Assembly: GCA_041751935.1 (NCBI GenBank)
Contig: JBGSIA010000101.1
Span: 19,351-83,350, forward strand
Length of the DNA: 64,000 nt
Direction of reading: 5' to 3'
DNA from: JBBSJZ01 sp041751935
GTDB taxonomy: Bacteria > Planctomycetota > Planctomycetia > Pirellulales > Pirellulaceae
Below, one piece after another: positions 55,424 through 63,930 of the stretch. How positions within the stretch are numbered: the stretch's first letter is position 1; each line of letters opens with the position of its first letter. Under the pieces are notes generated by a model. That model was not told the origin of the DNA. It ran no database searches and saw nothing but the letters and a program-made list of their open reading frames with translations. The position numbers were made by a program, and so were the translations under genes.

Positions 55424-56020
55424 TTAAAAGCTATTGGAAATAGCCGGAAGTACCGCACTTCTTGCACTTGCAGTTTCGCCACAGGATTCGCAGTCGCTGC
55501 TGGACGCCGGCCCGGCAAGCTTCTGACCACAACTGCAAACGTATCCGACGTGACGTGCGGGCGAGCCCATCACCAGGCTGTGCGGCTGGACGTCCTTGGT
55601 CACGACGCTTCCCGCTGCGATCATGCTGTATCGGCCCAGCGTCACTCCCGGGCAAATCGTGGACGAGGCACCGATGGAGCAACCTCGCTCGACAAGCGTA
55701 CGCACGAGCCAGTTCGCCCGCTCGGAGTAACGTAACTTGGCGATCGGCATCCGCGGTGAGCGAGGAAATTGGTCGTTGGTGAAAACAACGGCAGGTCCAA
55801 CGAACACATCATCTTCGATGGTAATGCCCTCCCAAATCAGTACACGATTCTTCAGCGTTACGTTGTTACCGACGACGGCGCCGGACTCGACGAAGGCATG
55901 GTCGCCGATGTTGCAATAATCACCAATCCGTGCACCGGACATGACGTGGGCGAATGCCCAGACGTTGGTGCTGGCGCTGATCGAACTTGCGTCATCGACA
56001 AGTGCGTGTGGATGAATCAT
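55424..56020 (-). CDS. Hexapeptide-repeat N-acetyltransferase (WbpD/WlbB-like) with zinc-ribbon-like tail
   Basis: A 198-residue left-handed beta-helix acetyltransferase. The opening HPHALVDDASSISASTNVWA, VFVGPAVVFTND and CPGVTLGRYSMIAAGSVVTK are typical of the family that acetylates UDP-3-amino sugars. The C-terminus carries VCSCGQKL and CESCGE (C-x-C-x12-C-x2-C), which could bind zinc; this tail is not found in the canonical P. aeruginosa WbpD as I recall it. It lies between the dehydrogenase and aminotransferase of the same pathway. Confidence 0.87.
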   Translation of the reverse strand: MIHPHALVDDASSISASTNVWAFAHVMSGARIGDYCNIGDHAFVESGAVVGNNVTLKNRVLIWEGITIEDDVFVGPAVVFTNDQFPRSPRMPIAKLRYSERANWLVRTLVERGCSIGASSTICPGVTLGRYSMIAAGSVVTKDVQPHSLVMGSPARHVGYVCSCGQKLAGPASSSDCESCGETASARSAVLPAISNSF

Positions 56021-56172
56021 GGTACTGAAGTTACTGCTTAGGCTATTGACGCTGTATCATTAGGTGATGTTCCAGCAATAGCCAACTCAACACTTCGTCC
56101 ATTAAGCATGACGGGACCAAAAGCCAGAACACCAACCCACTCGTTTGCAAACAAACGGCTTATCAACTTTGG
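56021..56172. other. Intergenic gap inside the polysaccharide cluster
   Basis: About 150 bases between the dehydrogenase stop and the acetyltransferase start, longer than other gaps in the cluster. It could hold an internal promoter. No gene is seen. Confidence 0.35.
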
Positions 56173-57210
56173 CTAGTGCGATACAAAATCGGGATTCAAC
56201 GAAGCCAGTTCGACGGGCCTGCCGCCGCTTCGCAGCGATCGGTCAGCTGCTTCAAGCACTTCAACCACGCTTAGCCCGTTGACGCCGTCGGTCAGCGGCA
56301 CGTCGCCTTCACTGATGCAGCGAATGAAGTCCGCACACTCAGCCTTGAGTGGCTCCTGCTCCTTGATAAAGGGGCTGTAGCTACCACCGTAACGATACGC
56401 GAGCTGAAAATCGGCGAAGTCACCGCTGGCACCGGTCGGTTTATCAATGCCCTTATCGAAAATCTTGATCTTTTCTTGCTCCAAATCGTCATACACAGCC
56501 ATCCGCTTGTCGCCGACGACCGTCAACACTCGTTCTTTGCGAGGGTCCAGCCAGCTCACGTGGATCATGCCCATGCGGTTATCGGGAAACGTCAATGTCA
56601 GATTACATACGTCGTGGATCCCTGGATGCAAACGATCGAAACCAGAGCAAGTAACCGACACAGGGTCCTGGCCAAGCAAATACAGCATCATCGAAATGTC
56701 GTGCGGAGCAAGATCGTACAGTGCACTGACATCCTTACGGACGGGCCCCAAATTCAAGCGACGACTACTGATGTAATTGATGTTGCCCAGCTCACCGGAC
56801 TGGACCAATTCACGCAACTTTATCACTGGCGATGCATGCAAAAACACGTGCCCGACGAAAAGCGTTCGGTTTCGCACACCAGCAGTTTCGATCAGCTTAC
56901 GACATTGCGCAGAAGTCTCTGCCAACGGTTTCTCGACGAATACGTGAAGATCGTGCTCCAAGGCCTTCATGGAAAGATCGAAGTGAGTCGCTGTCGGCGT
57001 TGCGATTACGACAGCATCGACTAAATCGCGATCCAACAAAGCATCGAAATTCTCAATCGGATAGACGCTGGGAAAGCGATCTTTGATCCGTAAGAGCTGG
57101 TCATAGCTCTGATCACAAACTGCAGTCACCTTACAGTTTTCCAGGTCCGAAAAACAACGAACCAAATTAGGCCCCCAATAACCGAGGCCCACAATACCGA
57201 CGCGAATCAT
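56173..57210 (-). CDS. GFO/IDH/MocA UDP-sugar 3-dehydrogenase (WbpB/WlbA-like)
   Basis: A 345-residue NAD-dependent dehydrogenase: RVGIVGLGYWGPNLVRCF at the N-terminus, VIATPTATHFDLSMKALE, the catalytic lysine in FVEKPLAETSAQ and DLAPHDISMMLYLLG. Members of this group oxidise C-3 of UDP-N-acetylglucosaminuronic acid for aminotransferase and acetyltransferase partners, which follow here. It is the second gene of the cluster, 24 bases after the sugar transferase. Confidence 0.88.
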   Translation of the reverse strand: MIRVGIVGLGYWGPNLVRCFSDLENCKVTAVCDQSYDQLLRIKDRFPSVYPIENFDALLDRDLVDAVVIATPTATHFDLSMKALEHDLHVFVEKPLAETSAQCRKLIETAGVRNRTLFVGHVFLHASPVIKLRELVQSGELGNINYISSRRLNLGPVRKDVSALYDLAPHDISMMLYLLGQDPVSVTCSGFDRLHPGIHDVCNLTLTFPDNRMGMIHVSWLDPRKERVLTVVGDKRMAVYDDLEQEKIKIFDKGIDKPTGASGDFADFQLAYRYGGSYSPFIKEQEPLKAECADFIRCISEGDVPLTDGVNGLSVVEVLEAADRSLRSGGRPVELASLNPDFVSH

Positions 57211-57234
57211 GATGCAAATCTTTTGTAAAGGTTT

Positions 57235-57927
57235 CTATTCGTTACGCTGAAACAATAACACAACCACAGTCTTCGCCAAGATTTTCAAATCTCGCGAAAG
57301 ACATCGAGTTTCGACGTATTCAATGTCTAACTCGACCATCTGGTCAAATGTCAGCCGATTCTTGCCGCTGACCTGCCACAATCCCGTCATCCCTGGGAGC
57401 ACTTCAAACCGCCGCAACTGCCAAGGTTCGTAATCATCCAGCCGCAACACGTCAGGCCGAGGACCGACCAAACTCATGTTGCCTCGCCAGACGTTTAGCA
57501 ATTGTGGAAACTCGTCCACCGAGAGCTTGCGTAGCATTTCGCCACCGGGGATCAGATCATTTCGGTAATCAGGTTTTCTGAGCGGTCCATCGTTAGCGCT
57601 ACGACTTGCCACATAATCACGGTGAGTCGCGTCGCGACTTACTGTTGGAACGTGCATCGTGCGGAATTTGTAAATCTTGAAATCATGGCCACCACAACCT
57701 ACGCGTGATTGAACAAAGAAAACCGGCCCTGGTGAAACGATTCGAATATAGATTGCCACAAAAGCCAAAACTGGCGCGACGAAGGGCGCAACAAGAATGA
57801 CTCCGAACACATCCAATGCACGTTTCCAACCAGGTGTCCCACGCATCGGAATGTGAGGGATCGCCGAAGATTTTTGAGGGGTATCGAGCGTCAGGTTCAA
57901 CAATTTGGCCAGCCGTCTATAAAGCAA
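57235..57927 (-). CDS. Initiating sugar transferase (WcaJ/PglC-type phosphoglycosyl transferase)
   Basis: A 230-residue bacterial sugar transferase. One membrane-embedded helix (ALDVFGVILVAPFVAPVLAF) precedes the catalytic core with SPGPVFFVQSRVGCGG and FKIYKFRTMH, LRKLSVDEFPQLLNVWRGNM, SLVGPRPD and GLWQVSGKNRLTFDQMVELD. It links the first sugar phosphate to undecaprenyl phosphate and so starts each repeat unit. As a short, monotopic form it resembles PglC more than full WcaJ with its extra helices. It heads the 17-kb cluster. Confidence 0.92.
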   Translation of the reverse strand: MLYRRLAKLLNLTLDTPQKSSAIPHIPMRGTPGWKRALDVFGVILVAPFVAPVLAFVAIYIRIVSPGPVFFVQSRVGCGGHDFKIYKFRTMHVPTVSRDATHRDYVASRSANDGPLRKPDYRNDLIPGGEMLRKLSVDEFPQLLNVWRGNMSLVGPRPDVLRLDDYEPWQLRRFEVLPGMTGLWQVSGKNRLTFDQMVELDIEYVETRCLSRDLKILAKTVVVLLFQRNE

Positions 57928-58088
57928 AGCATGAAGTGATAGCCGCTTGGCTCCAGTGATCCCGGTCCGGATGGCTAGGGGCGCCGCAACTGCAGAGATG
58001 CAGTAGCGTCAAGGCCACTCAGAGGGGAGCCAGAAGCGGTCGTATCTTATCAGCCCAAGTTACCAAGGCAACGGTTGACATATAAATT

Positions 58089-58153
58089 TCAGAAATCTTC
58101 GCAGCTAGTTTTTGGAATGGTTTTGCGTCGAGGAGAAACAAAAAGATTTCTGA
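58089..58153. promoter_or_regulatory. Inverted repeat upstream of the polysaccharide cluster
   Basis: TCAGAAATCTT (58089-58099) and AAGATTTCTGA (58143-58153) form a perfect 11-base inverted repeat with a 43-base spacer, in the 279-base gap between tyrA (stop 58207) and the first gene of the cluster (start 57927), both minus strand. It could be a pair of operator half-sites or a long-loop hairpin. A weak minus-strand promoter (TTGCCT, 16 bases, TAAGAT) can be placed just downstream, around 58040-58068. Confidence 0.35.
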
Positions 58154-58206
58154 CACCATATCGACAACATGCCAACTACACTCAATTGTCAAAAAACACC
58201 GAAATC

Positions 58207-59055
58207 CTATGAGACTCGATCGCGAATCGCTTTTGCCTCGCGTAGCCATTGCAATAACTGTGAGTCATCTATCTGCCCCAGTAGCTCGATAAGGGACTGA
58301 ATCGATCCCGCAAACCGCTGCAGTTCGACCTGAATCGCTGCTTGGTTTTCGCGACAAATTGCCGCCCACATTTCGGGGTCGCCAGCAGCGACCCGTGTGG
58401 TATCCGCCCAACCTGATCCCACAAGCGGCAAGGCGTGCTCTGGCAATAACCTTGCTATTGCCGACGATACGAGATGTGGCACGTGGCTTGTCGCGGCCAA
58501 AAAGTTGTCGTGCTGGGCGGCGTCCAAGCGTATCGTGCGCGCCCCGGTAAGCTGCCAAAAGGACTCCGCACTTTCAATCGTTTGTTGATGTGTGGCGTCG
58601 TCCGGTGTCAGCACGACACAGCGACCATCGAACAGCGATTCCAAAGCGTACTCTACACCCGCTTTCTCGCGGCCAGCGATCGGATGCGCAGCTACGAATT
58701 TATTCGCTGCTAGTCGATGCCTTGCAACCGTTTCGACGATTGTTAGCTTGGTACTACCAACGTCAGTCACCAAGCAATGCACCGGAGAAGCCTCCATCGC
58801 CGTGATTGCCAGGGATGCGATACGATCAACCGGCGCGGCGATAACAATGGCTTCACTATCAACACATGCTACCTCAATCGACATTGCAGCCTCGTCGATC
58901 ACCCCAAGACGTAACGCTTCGTTACAAGTCGATTGACGACGCGACCATCCACAAACCTTCACTTGCGGGCGAGCGCGACGAATTGCTTTGGCAACGCTGC
59001 CACCGAGCAGACCGATGCCGAGGATCGTGATTCGACTGGGCCAAGTGTCGCTCAT
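58207..59055 (-). CDS. tyrA: Prephenate dehydrogenase
   Basis: A 282-residue NAD-dependent enzyme of tyrosine synthesis, converting prephenate to 4-hydroxyphenylpyruvate. NAD-binding TILGIGLLGGSVAKAIRRA opens the protein, and FVAAHPIAGREKAGVEYA carries the catalytic histidine. The C-terminal helical dimer domain follows. There is no ACT domain and no fused chorismate mutase. The ATG overlaps the ribBA stop by four bases, so the two are coupled. Confidence 0.9.
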   Translation of the reverse strand: MSDTWPSRITILGIGLLGGSVAKAIRRARPQVKVCGWSRRQSTCNEALRLGVIDEAAMSIEVACVDSEAIVIAAPVDRIASLAITAMEASPVHCLVTDVGSTKLTIVETVARHRLAANKFVAAHPIAGREKAGVEYALESLFDGRCVVLTPDDATHQQTIESAESFWQLTGARTIRLDAAQHDNFLAATSHVPHLVSSAIARLLPEHALPLVGSGWADTTRVAAGDPEMWAAICRENQAAIQVELQRFAGSIQSLIELLGQIDDSQLLQWLREAKAIRDRVS

Positions 59056-60275
59056 GATTTCGGAAGTCGATGACCCAGCTTCTCGCGTTTCGTATCCAAG
59101 TAGCGTTGGTTGTGCTGATTCGGCAATGAGACCACCGGCACTTGATCGACGACATGCAAATCGAAACCTCTTAGATTGAAGGCTTCGGTTTTCTTGGGAT
59201 TGTTGGTTAGCAATCTGACGTTGGTCAGTCCAAGGTCCTTCAAGATCTGCAATCCAATTCCATAATCACGCATATCGGCTTTGAAACCTAACGCGTGGTT
59301 TGCCTCGACTGTATCGAGCCCTTTATCTTGTAACGCATACGCTCGAATCTTCTGCGCCAAGCCGATGCCGCGGCCTTCTTGAGGAAGATAAACGAGTGCC
59401 CCGCGACCTTCACGACTGATCAGATCCAATGCCATCTGAAGTTGATCGCCACAATCGCAGCGCAGTGACGCCACGAGATCCCCTGTAAAACAACTGCTGT
59501 GCATCCTCACCAGTGGCGGTTCGCCCTCGGCCATCAGGTTACCGAAGACGAGGGCAAGTGGTTCTTGAGCTTCATACTGTACCGAGTACACAATGATGCT
59601 GAAGTCACCATAGCGTGTGGGCAGGATCGCTTCCGCTGCTCGACTGATCAGCTTCTCACTGACGCGACGATGCGCGATCAAGTCCTCGATACTGATTACT
59701 GTCAAGTTGTGCTTTTGCGCCAGGTGAGCCAAGCCATCACGCGTGGCACGATCACCGGTTTCATCGAGCACTTCACAGAGCACACCTGCGGGCTGTAGTC
59801 CCGCCATTCTCGCCAAATCGACGGCAGCTTCGGTGTGTCCGGCACGCCGAAGAACACCGCCCTCTTTGGCCAACAGGGGATACACGTGCCCTGGACGAAC
59901 GAACTCATCCGCACGAGCCTCAATCGAAGCGATGCGGCGAATTGTCTCACCGCGTTCGGCAGCGGTAATCCCCGTTTTTGCCGATCGAATATCAATCGGC
60001 GTCATGAAGGCCGTTTGCAGAGGCGCGTCATTCTGGGCGACAACCGGAGATAGCTCCAAGCGTTTGCACACTTCCGGCAACACGGAAACGCACAACTGTC
60101 CACGACCGGAGAGCATGAAATTAATCGTTTCTGTGGTGGCTTTTTCAGCGGCACAGATAAAATCACCTTCGTTCTCGCGATCTTCGGCGTCGATGACAAT
60201 AACGACTTCACCGCGACGAATTGCTTCGACAGCTTCGGGGACCGAGTTGAGTACAAGAGACGTAAGAACAGTCAC
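59052..60275 (-). CDS. ribBA: Bifunctional 3,4-dihydroxy-2-butanone 4-phosphate synthase / GTP cyclohydrolase II
   Basis: A 407-residue fused riboflavin enzyme. The N-terminal RibB half has VIDAEDRENEGD and RRAGHTEAAVDLARMAG. The RibA half has the zinc site in CFTGDLVASLRCDCGDQL (three cysteines) and LPQEGRGIGLAQKIRAYALQ. Both active sites appear intact, so the protein should make both riboflavin precursors. The start is a GTG at 60275. No FMN riboswitch was found in the 103-base gap to the divergent esterase gene. Confidence 0.95.
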   Translation of the reverse strand: MTVLTSLVLNSVPEAVEAIRRGEVVIVIDAEDRENEGDFICAAEKATTETINFMLSGRGQLCVSVLPEVCKRLELSPVVAQNDAPLQTAFMTPIDIRSAKTGITAAERGETIRRIASIEARADEFVRPGHVYPLLAKEGGVLRRAGHTEAAVDLARMAGLQPAGVLCEVLDETGDRATRDGLAHLAQKHNLTVISIEDLIAHRRVSEKLISRAAEAILPTRYGDFSIIVYSVQYEAQEPLALVFGNLMAEGEPPLVRMHSSCFTGDLVASLRCDCGDQLQMALDLISREGRGALVYLPQEGRGIGLAQKIRAYALQDKGLDTVEANHALGFKADMRDYGIGLQILKDLGLTNVRLLTNNPKKTEAFNLRGFDLHVVDQVPVVSLPNQHNQRYLDTKREKLGHRLPKS

Positions 60276-60295
60276 AAAGCGTTCCGTTGATAGAT

Positions 60296-60320
60296 GGCGG
60301 TAAAACTACCGTCTATTATA
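60296..60320 (-). promoter_or_regulatory. TATAAT box and hairpin upstream of ribBA
   Basis: On the minus strand TATAAT (60320-60315) is a perfect -10 hexamer and is followed at once by a hairpin (GACGGTA / TACCGCC, 60313-60296, loop GTTT). A start near 60308 would give a 33-base leader. No good -35 hexamer lies 16-18 bases upstream, so the promoter call is tentative. Confidence 0.35.
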
Positions 60321-60378
60321 CGGCGTTGCACGATTCCTCCCTAGCGCCCGTCAAGAAACTCAAGGATGGCGAAAACCA

Positions 60379-61254
60379 ATGTTTGATCGAATTGCGTTCA
60401 CGGTTGTGTTGTTGCTGGTCTCCAGCATTGGCCGTGCTGCTGAATCAAGGATACTCGTCAACGAGCAATACGATGCTTCCCTGGGTGGAGCCGGTCGGTG
60501 CGATGTCTATTTGCCGGCAGGCGAACCACCGGCCGATGGTTTTCCCGCCGTGCTAGTCATTCACGGCGGCGGGTGGGCGGCCGGTGACAAGTGGACAATG
60601 GGTAGCTATTGCCGCAGCCTCAATGACGATGGATTCGCAGCCATCAGCATCAACTATCGGCACGCTCCGGCGGCCAAGTTTCCCTCTCAGGCTGATGACG
60701 TGCGACAAGCCCTCATCTGGATCGCGAAACAAAGCGAGCGCTTCCATTTGGACGTCGGACGCCTCGGCGCGTTCGGTTACTCCGCTGGCGGCCATCTGGC
60801 GACACTTATTGGATTTCTGGGAGACGCACCGCCGAGCGAGCGAGCTGCGACAACGGCATGGCTGAACGACGACTCTCGCTGGCAGGAACTGCCCAAGTTA
60901 ATTGCCGTCTGTGCTGGTGCTCCGCCGTGTGACTTTCGCCCACTGCCGTTGGACAATACCGGACTAGCGTTCTTTCTCGGTGGCTCGCGCCGTGAACTTC
61001 CCGATATCTATCGGGCGGCTTCCCCGGCGGCCCACGTTACATCAGGTGACCCGCCAGTCCAGTTGATCCATGGTGACAAGGATATTCTTGTACCGATCGA
61101 CGGCAGCCACGCGCTTTTGCAAGCTCTCTCGCAAGCTGGCGTTGACGGCAAATTGGAAACGATTTCCGACCAAGGTCATCTTGTTACCTTTGTGCATCCG
61201 CGCACCCAAGAGGTCATGTTGCAGTTTTTCCACGAGTCTCTAAAACGACGCTAG
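60379..61254 (+). CDS. Exported alpha/beta-hydrolase (esterase/lipase)
   Basis: A 291-residue esterase with a signal peptide (FTVVLLLVSSIGRAAE). Oxyanion motif HGGGWAAGD, nucleophile serine in GYSAGGHLA, the acid in HGDKDILVP and the histidine in DQGHLVTF form a full catalytic triad. The fold is that of the carbohydrate-esterase/BD-FAE group common in planctomycetes. The gene is divergent from ribBA and followed by a RecQ-like helicase after 35 bases. Confidence 0.85.
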   Translation: MFDRIAFTVVLLLVSSIGRAAESRILVNEQYDASLGGAGRCDVYLPAGEPPADGFPAVLVIHGGGWAAGDKWTMGSYCRSLNDDGFAAISINYRHAPAAKFPSQADDVRQALIWIAKQSERFHLDVGRLGAFGYSAGGHLATLIGFLGDAPPSERAATTAWLNDDSRWQELPKLIAVCAGAPPCDFRPLPLDNTGLAFFLGGSRRELPDIYRAASPAAHVTSGDPPVQLIHGDKDILVPIDGSHALLQALSQAGVDGKLETISDQGHLVTFVHPRTQEVMLQFFHESLKRR

Positions 61255-61289
61255 GCACCGATGCTTGATTGAGCGTCCAGATTACTTCG

Positions 61290-62741
61290 ATGCAGGTTTC
61301 CTCAGCCAACACGTCTCCCCCCAGTTACTTCGATTTGCTTCGTTGGTACTTCGGCTACGATACATTTCGTACCTCCCAAGCCGCGATTTTGAAGCGAATT
61401 CAATCCGGTGGCCATGCGATGGTGGTGATGCCGACAGGGATGGGCAAATCGCTGTGTTATCAACTTCCTGCGCTTGCACTGGACCCGACATCTCGCGACA
61501 TGGTGCTGGTGCTTTCGCCACTAGTGGCACTGATGCAGGACCAAGTTGACTCACTTCAGTCGCGGGGAATTGATGCAACCTTGGTCAATTCGTCGCTCGA
61601 CCGCCAGACGCGGCAACAACGATACGGTCAACTCGCTGCTGGCGAATTTCGTCTGCTATTTGTTACTCCCGAACGATTTCGCAAGCCAGACTTCTGCGAC
61701 ATCATCAATACGCGACGTGTCAGGTTACTGGCAGTGGACGAGGCCCATTGCGTGAGCCAATGGGGACACGACTTTCGCCCCGACTACTCGCGAGTGGGCG
61801 AGATTCGTGAGCGACTGGGGAAGCCCACGACGATTGCCCTGACCGCCACAGCGACGGCCCAGTGCCGCCACGACATTTACGAACAATTGCATGTCAATCC
61901 AGAAGAAATTCAACTCTTCCACGAGGGGATTGATCGCCCGAACTTGCAACTCGAAGTCGTGCCAACATGGGACGCCGATGAAAAGCGAACACACATCCGT
62001 AGCATCCTGGCTGATGAGCGACTGCGTGACGGTAGCGTCATTATTTATTTTTCGCTGATTAAGACGTTGCAAGAATTCAGTGACTGGATGCTTGCCGAAC
62101 GCATCGATCATGTTTGTTACCACGGGGATTTGTCGCGCGGAAATCGTCGCTCGGTGCAAAACGAGTTCATGCAGGGCAAAGCGGATTTAGTATTAGCAAC
62201 CAACGCTTTTGGAATGGGGATCGATAAAGACGACATTCGAGCCGTGATTCATGCCGAGACGCCTGGTTCGATCGAGTCGTACTATCAAGAAATCGGTCGC
62301 GCGGGCCGCGATGGAAAACCTAGTCGTTGCGTATGGCTCTACGACCAGCATGACCTGACAACGCAAATGCAATTCATCGAGTGGGCAAACCCTGATGCTG
62401 GTTTTTACTCCCGCTTTTATAACCTGCTAAGCGAACACGCTGAGGAATGCCGGGCGTTCGGACTGGATTGGATGAACGACCGATTACAGCGAGTCAGTCG
62501 TCACGATCATCGCCTGCAAACGACGATCGCGATGCTTGCCAGATTCGGCGTGATCGCCGGCGACTCACCACCAGCATGCTTTCAGGTCGAATCGCTACTG
62601 CCGGCCCGATTCCTCAATAACGATACGCTCAGCGAGAAAAAGCTACGAGACCAGCAGAGACTTTACGCCATGGTCCTGTACGCAGCAGAAACGGGCAACC
62701 GACAGGAATTCTTCAACCGTTATTTCCTGAATAGCGATTAA
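61290..62741 (+). CDS. RecQ-family DNA helicase lacking the zinc and HRDC domains
   Basis: A 483-residue helicase with the RecA-like core: MVVMPTGMGKSLCYQLPAL (Walker A), AVDEAHCVSQWGHDFRPDY (DEAH and aromatic loop), ALTATATAQCR, VICYHGDLSRGNR-like DHVCYHGDLSRGN and SYYQEIGRAGRDG. Active RecQ usually continues into a four-cysteine zinc site, winged helix and HRDC. Here the protein stops at about the position of that site (YAAETGNRQEFFNRYF), where the first cysteine is absent. It therefore lacks the usual DNA-binding end, and may be a shortened paralogue. The ATG at 61290 is preferred to a TTG at 61269. Confidence 0.85.
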   Translation: MQVSSANTSPPSYFDLLRWYFGYDTFRTSQAAILKRIQSGGHAMVVMPTGMGKSLCYQLPALALDPTSRDMVLVLSPLVALMQDQVDSLQSRGIDATLVNSSLDRQTRQQRYGQLAAGEFRLLFVTPERFRKPDFCDIINTRRVRLLAVDEAHCVSQWGHDFRPDYSRVGEIRERLGKPTTIALTATATAQCRHDIYEQLHVNPEEIQLFHEGIDRPNLQLEVVPTWDADEKRTHIRSILADERLRDGSVIIYFSLIKTLQEFSDWMLAERIDHVCYHGDLSRGNRRSVQNEFMQGKADLVLATNAFGMGIDKDDIRAVIHAETPGSIESYYQEIGRAGRDGKPSRCVWLYDQHDLTTQMQFIEWANPDAGFYSRFYNLLSEHAEECRAFGLDWMNDRLQRVSRHDHRLQTTIAMLARFGVIAGDSPPACFQVESLLPARFLNNDTLSEKKLRDQQRLYAMVLYAAETGNRQEFFNRYFLNSD

Positions 62742-62916
62742 TTCGACGCCGCAGAAAATACTGTGATGAATCACAAAGAGTCGATCTAGTCAACAGGACC
62801 AGACGAGATAAGATCGGAAATCGAGCGAAGATTTTCCGCTCGTCCCGAGGCAGTCGATTGAACTCCTCGCCGGATGCAATGCACTGTCAATCGTATTGTA
62901 TTTGAGCCTTCTAAAG
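62742..62916. other. Intergenic region upstream of the LEPR-XLL protein
   Basis: About 175 bases with no gene. It holds the leader of the large secreted protein and no obvious terminator for recQ. Confidence 0.35.
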
Positions 62917-63900
62917 ATGATTGCCTTAGCGAATGTACGTCGTGACTTAAAGCGAAAACAGCGCCGCCGACTGTTATTTGAATCCTTGGAGCACCGTCGT
63001 GTCTTGCACGCTCCGGGAATTCCCGTATTGGAATTGGAAGCTGGTCACGGAGTGGTCGCCAGCGGTGGATTGGTTTCGCAATGGAATGACCAATCCACTA
63101 ACGCCAGTCACGTCCTCGCCATCGGCAGCGAGCGGCCGACCTTTGGTGTGGTTAAGACGCCAACGAACGTTGATGCCCTCAGCTTTGACGGGGTGGATGA
63201 TCGGCTGATACGAACCGTGACCGAGGGCTTGGCGGGTTTGCCGGCGGGCAATGCCAACCGCACGATGTTTCTTGTTGCCCAGTTCCATGACGCAGCAGCC
63301 TGGGGTGGTGTTGCCTACGGTTCCGGGACTGCGAATCAAACCTTTGGTGTCGGTGTCGTCGGTTCAGGGGTAAACGAAGGTAAGGCGTTGATTACCGGGT
63401 GGGGAAGCGGCAATGATTTGATCTCCTCGCAACTGGCCTATACGCCGCCCAGTGGACCCACGACGGGTTGGAAAGTTTATGCTGCGGTACTCGATGCCGG
63501 GGTCGCGACGTTATACGCAGACGGAGTTCAGATCGCTTCTTGGACGCACACCTACGCCACGAACTTGAGCGACACGACGCCGGTCAATGGCAAGGCTGCG
63601 TCGCGGTTAGTGATCGGCGAGGAGATTAAAGAATTTGGTCACATCAAAGCCGATATAGCCGCGGTGCTTGTTTATGACACAGCCGTGTCGCCGGCGTTCC
63701 GCAATCAAGTCGAGTCGTACTTGACGCAAGAGTATGTGGGAATGCCCTCGACACCCACGTTCACAAATGAGCTTGTACTCAGCCTGCCGACGGAACCGTT
63801 GGGGCTGACGAATTTGCCCGATGGTCGGATGTTGGTCCTGGAAAAGACGGGGCAAATCAAAATCGTAACTATTCAGCCTGTTGAAATTGATCTTGGCTGA
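62917..63900 (+). pseudogene. LEPR-XLL-type secreted protein, truncated
   Basis: A 327-residue frame. The N-terminus has KRKQRRRLLFESLEHRRVLHA, a LEPR-XLL-type signal found on very large planctomycete cell-surface proteins. A LamG-like domain follows (about residues 40-270; LSFDGVDDRLIRT, RTMFLVAQFHD). Next comes the first strand of a glucose/sorbosone-dehydrogenase-like propeller (LTNLPDGRMLVLEKTGQIKI), and the reading then stops within about a dozen residues that do not fit the propeller. Related proteins continue for hundreds of residues, so this gene appears cut at about 63862. The sequence beyond looks foreign (see the next ORF). Confidence 0.6.
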
Positions 63901-63930
63901 AACGGGGAAATTGATACTGTTGATGCGATC

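Noticed and set aside
58019..58249. Minus-strand frame of 76 codons downstream of tyrA
   Set aside because: It lies partly over the tyrA end and over the inverted repeat, has no family resemblance and no ribosome site.
60276..60378. FMN riboswitch before ribBA
   Set aside because: The gap is too short and the conserved RFN core sequences are not present.
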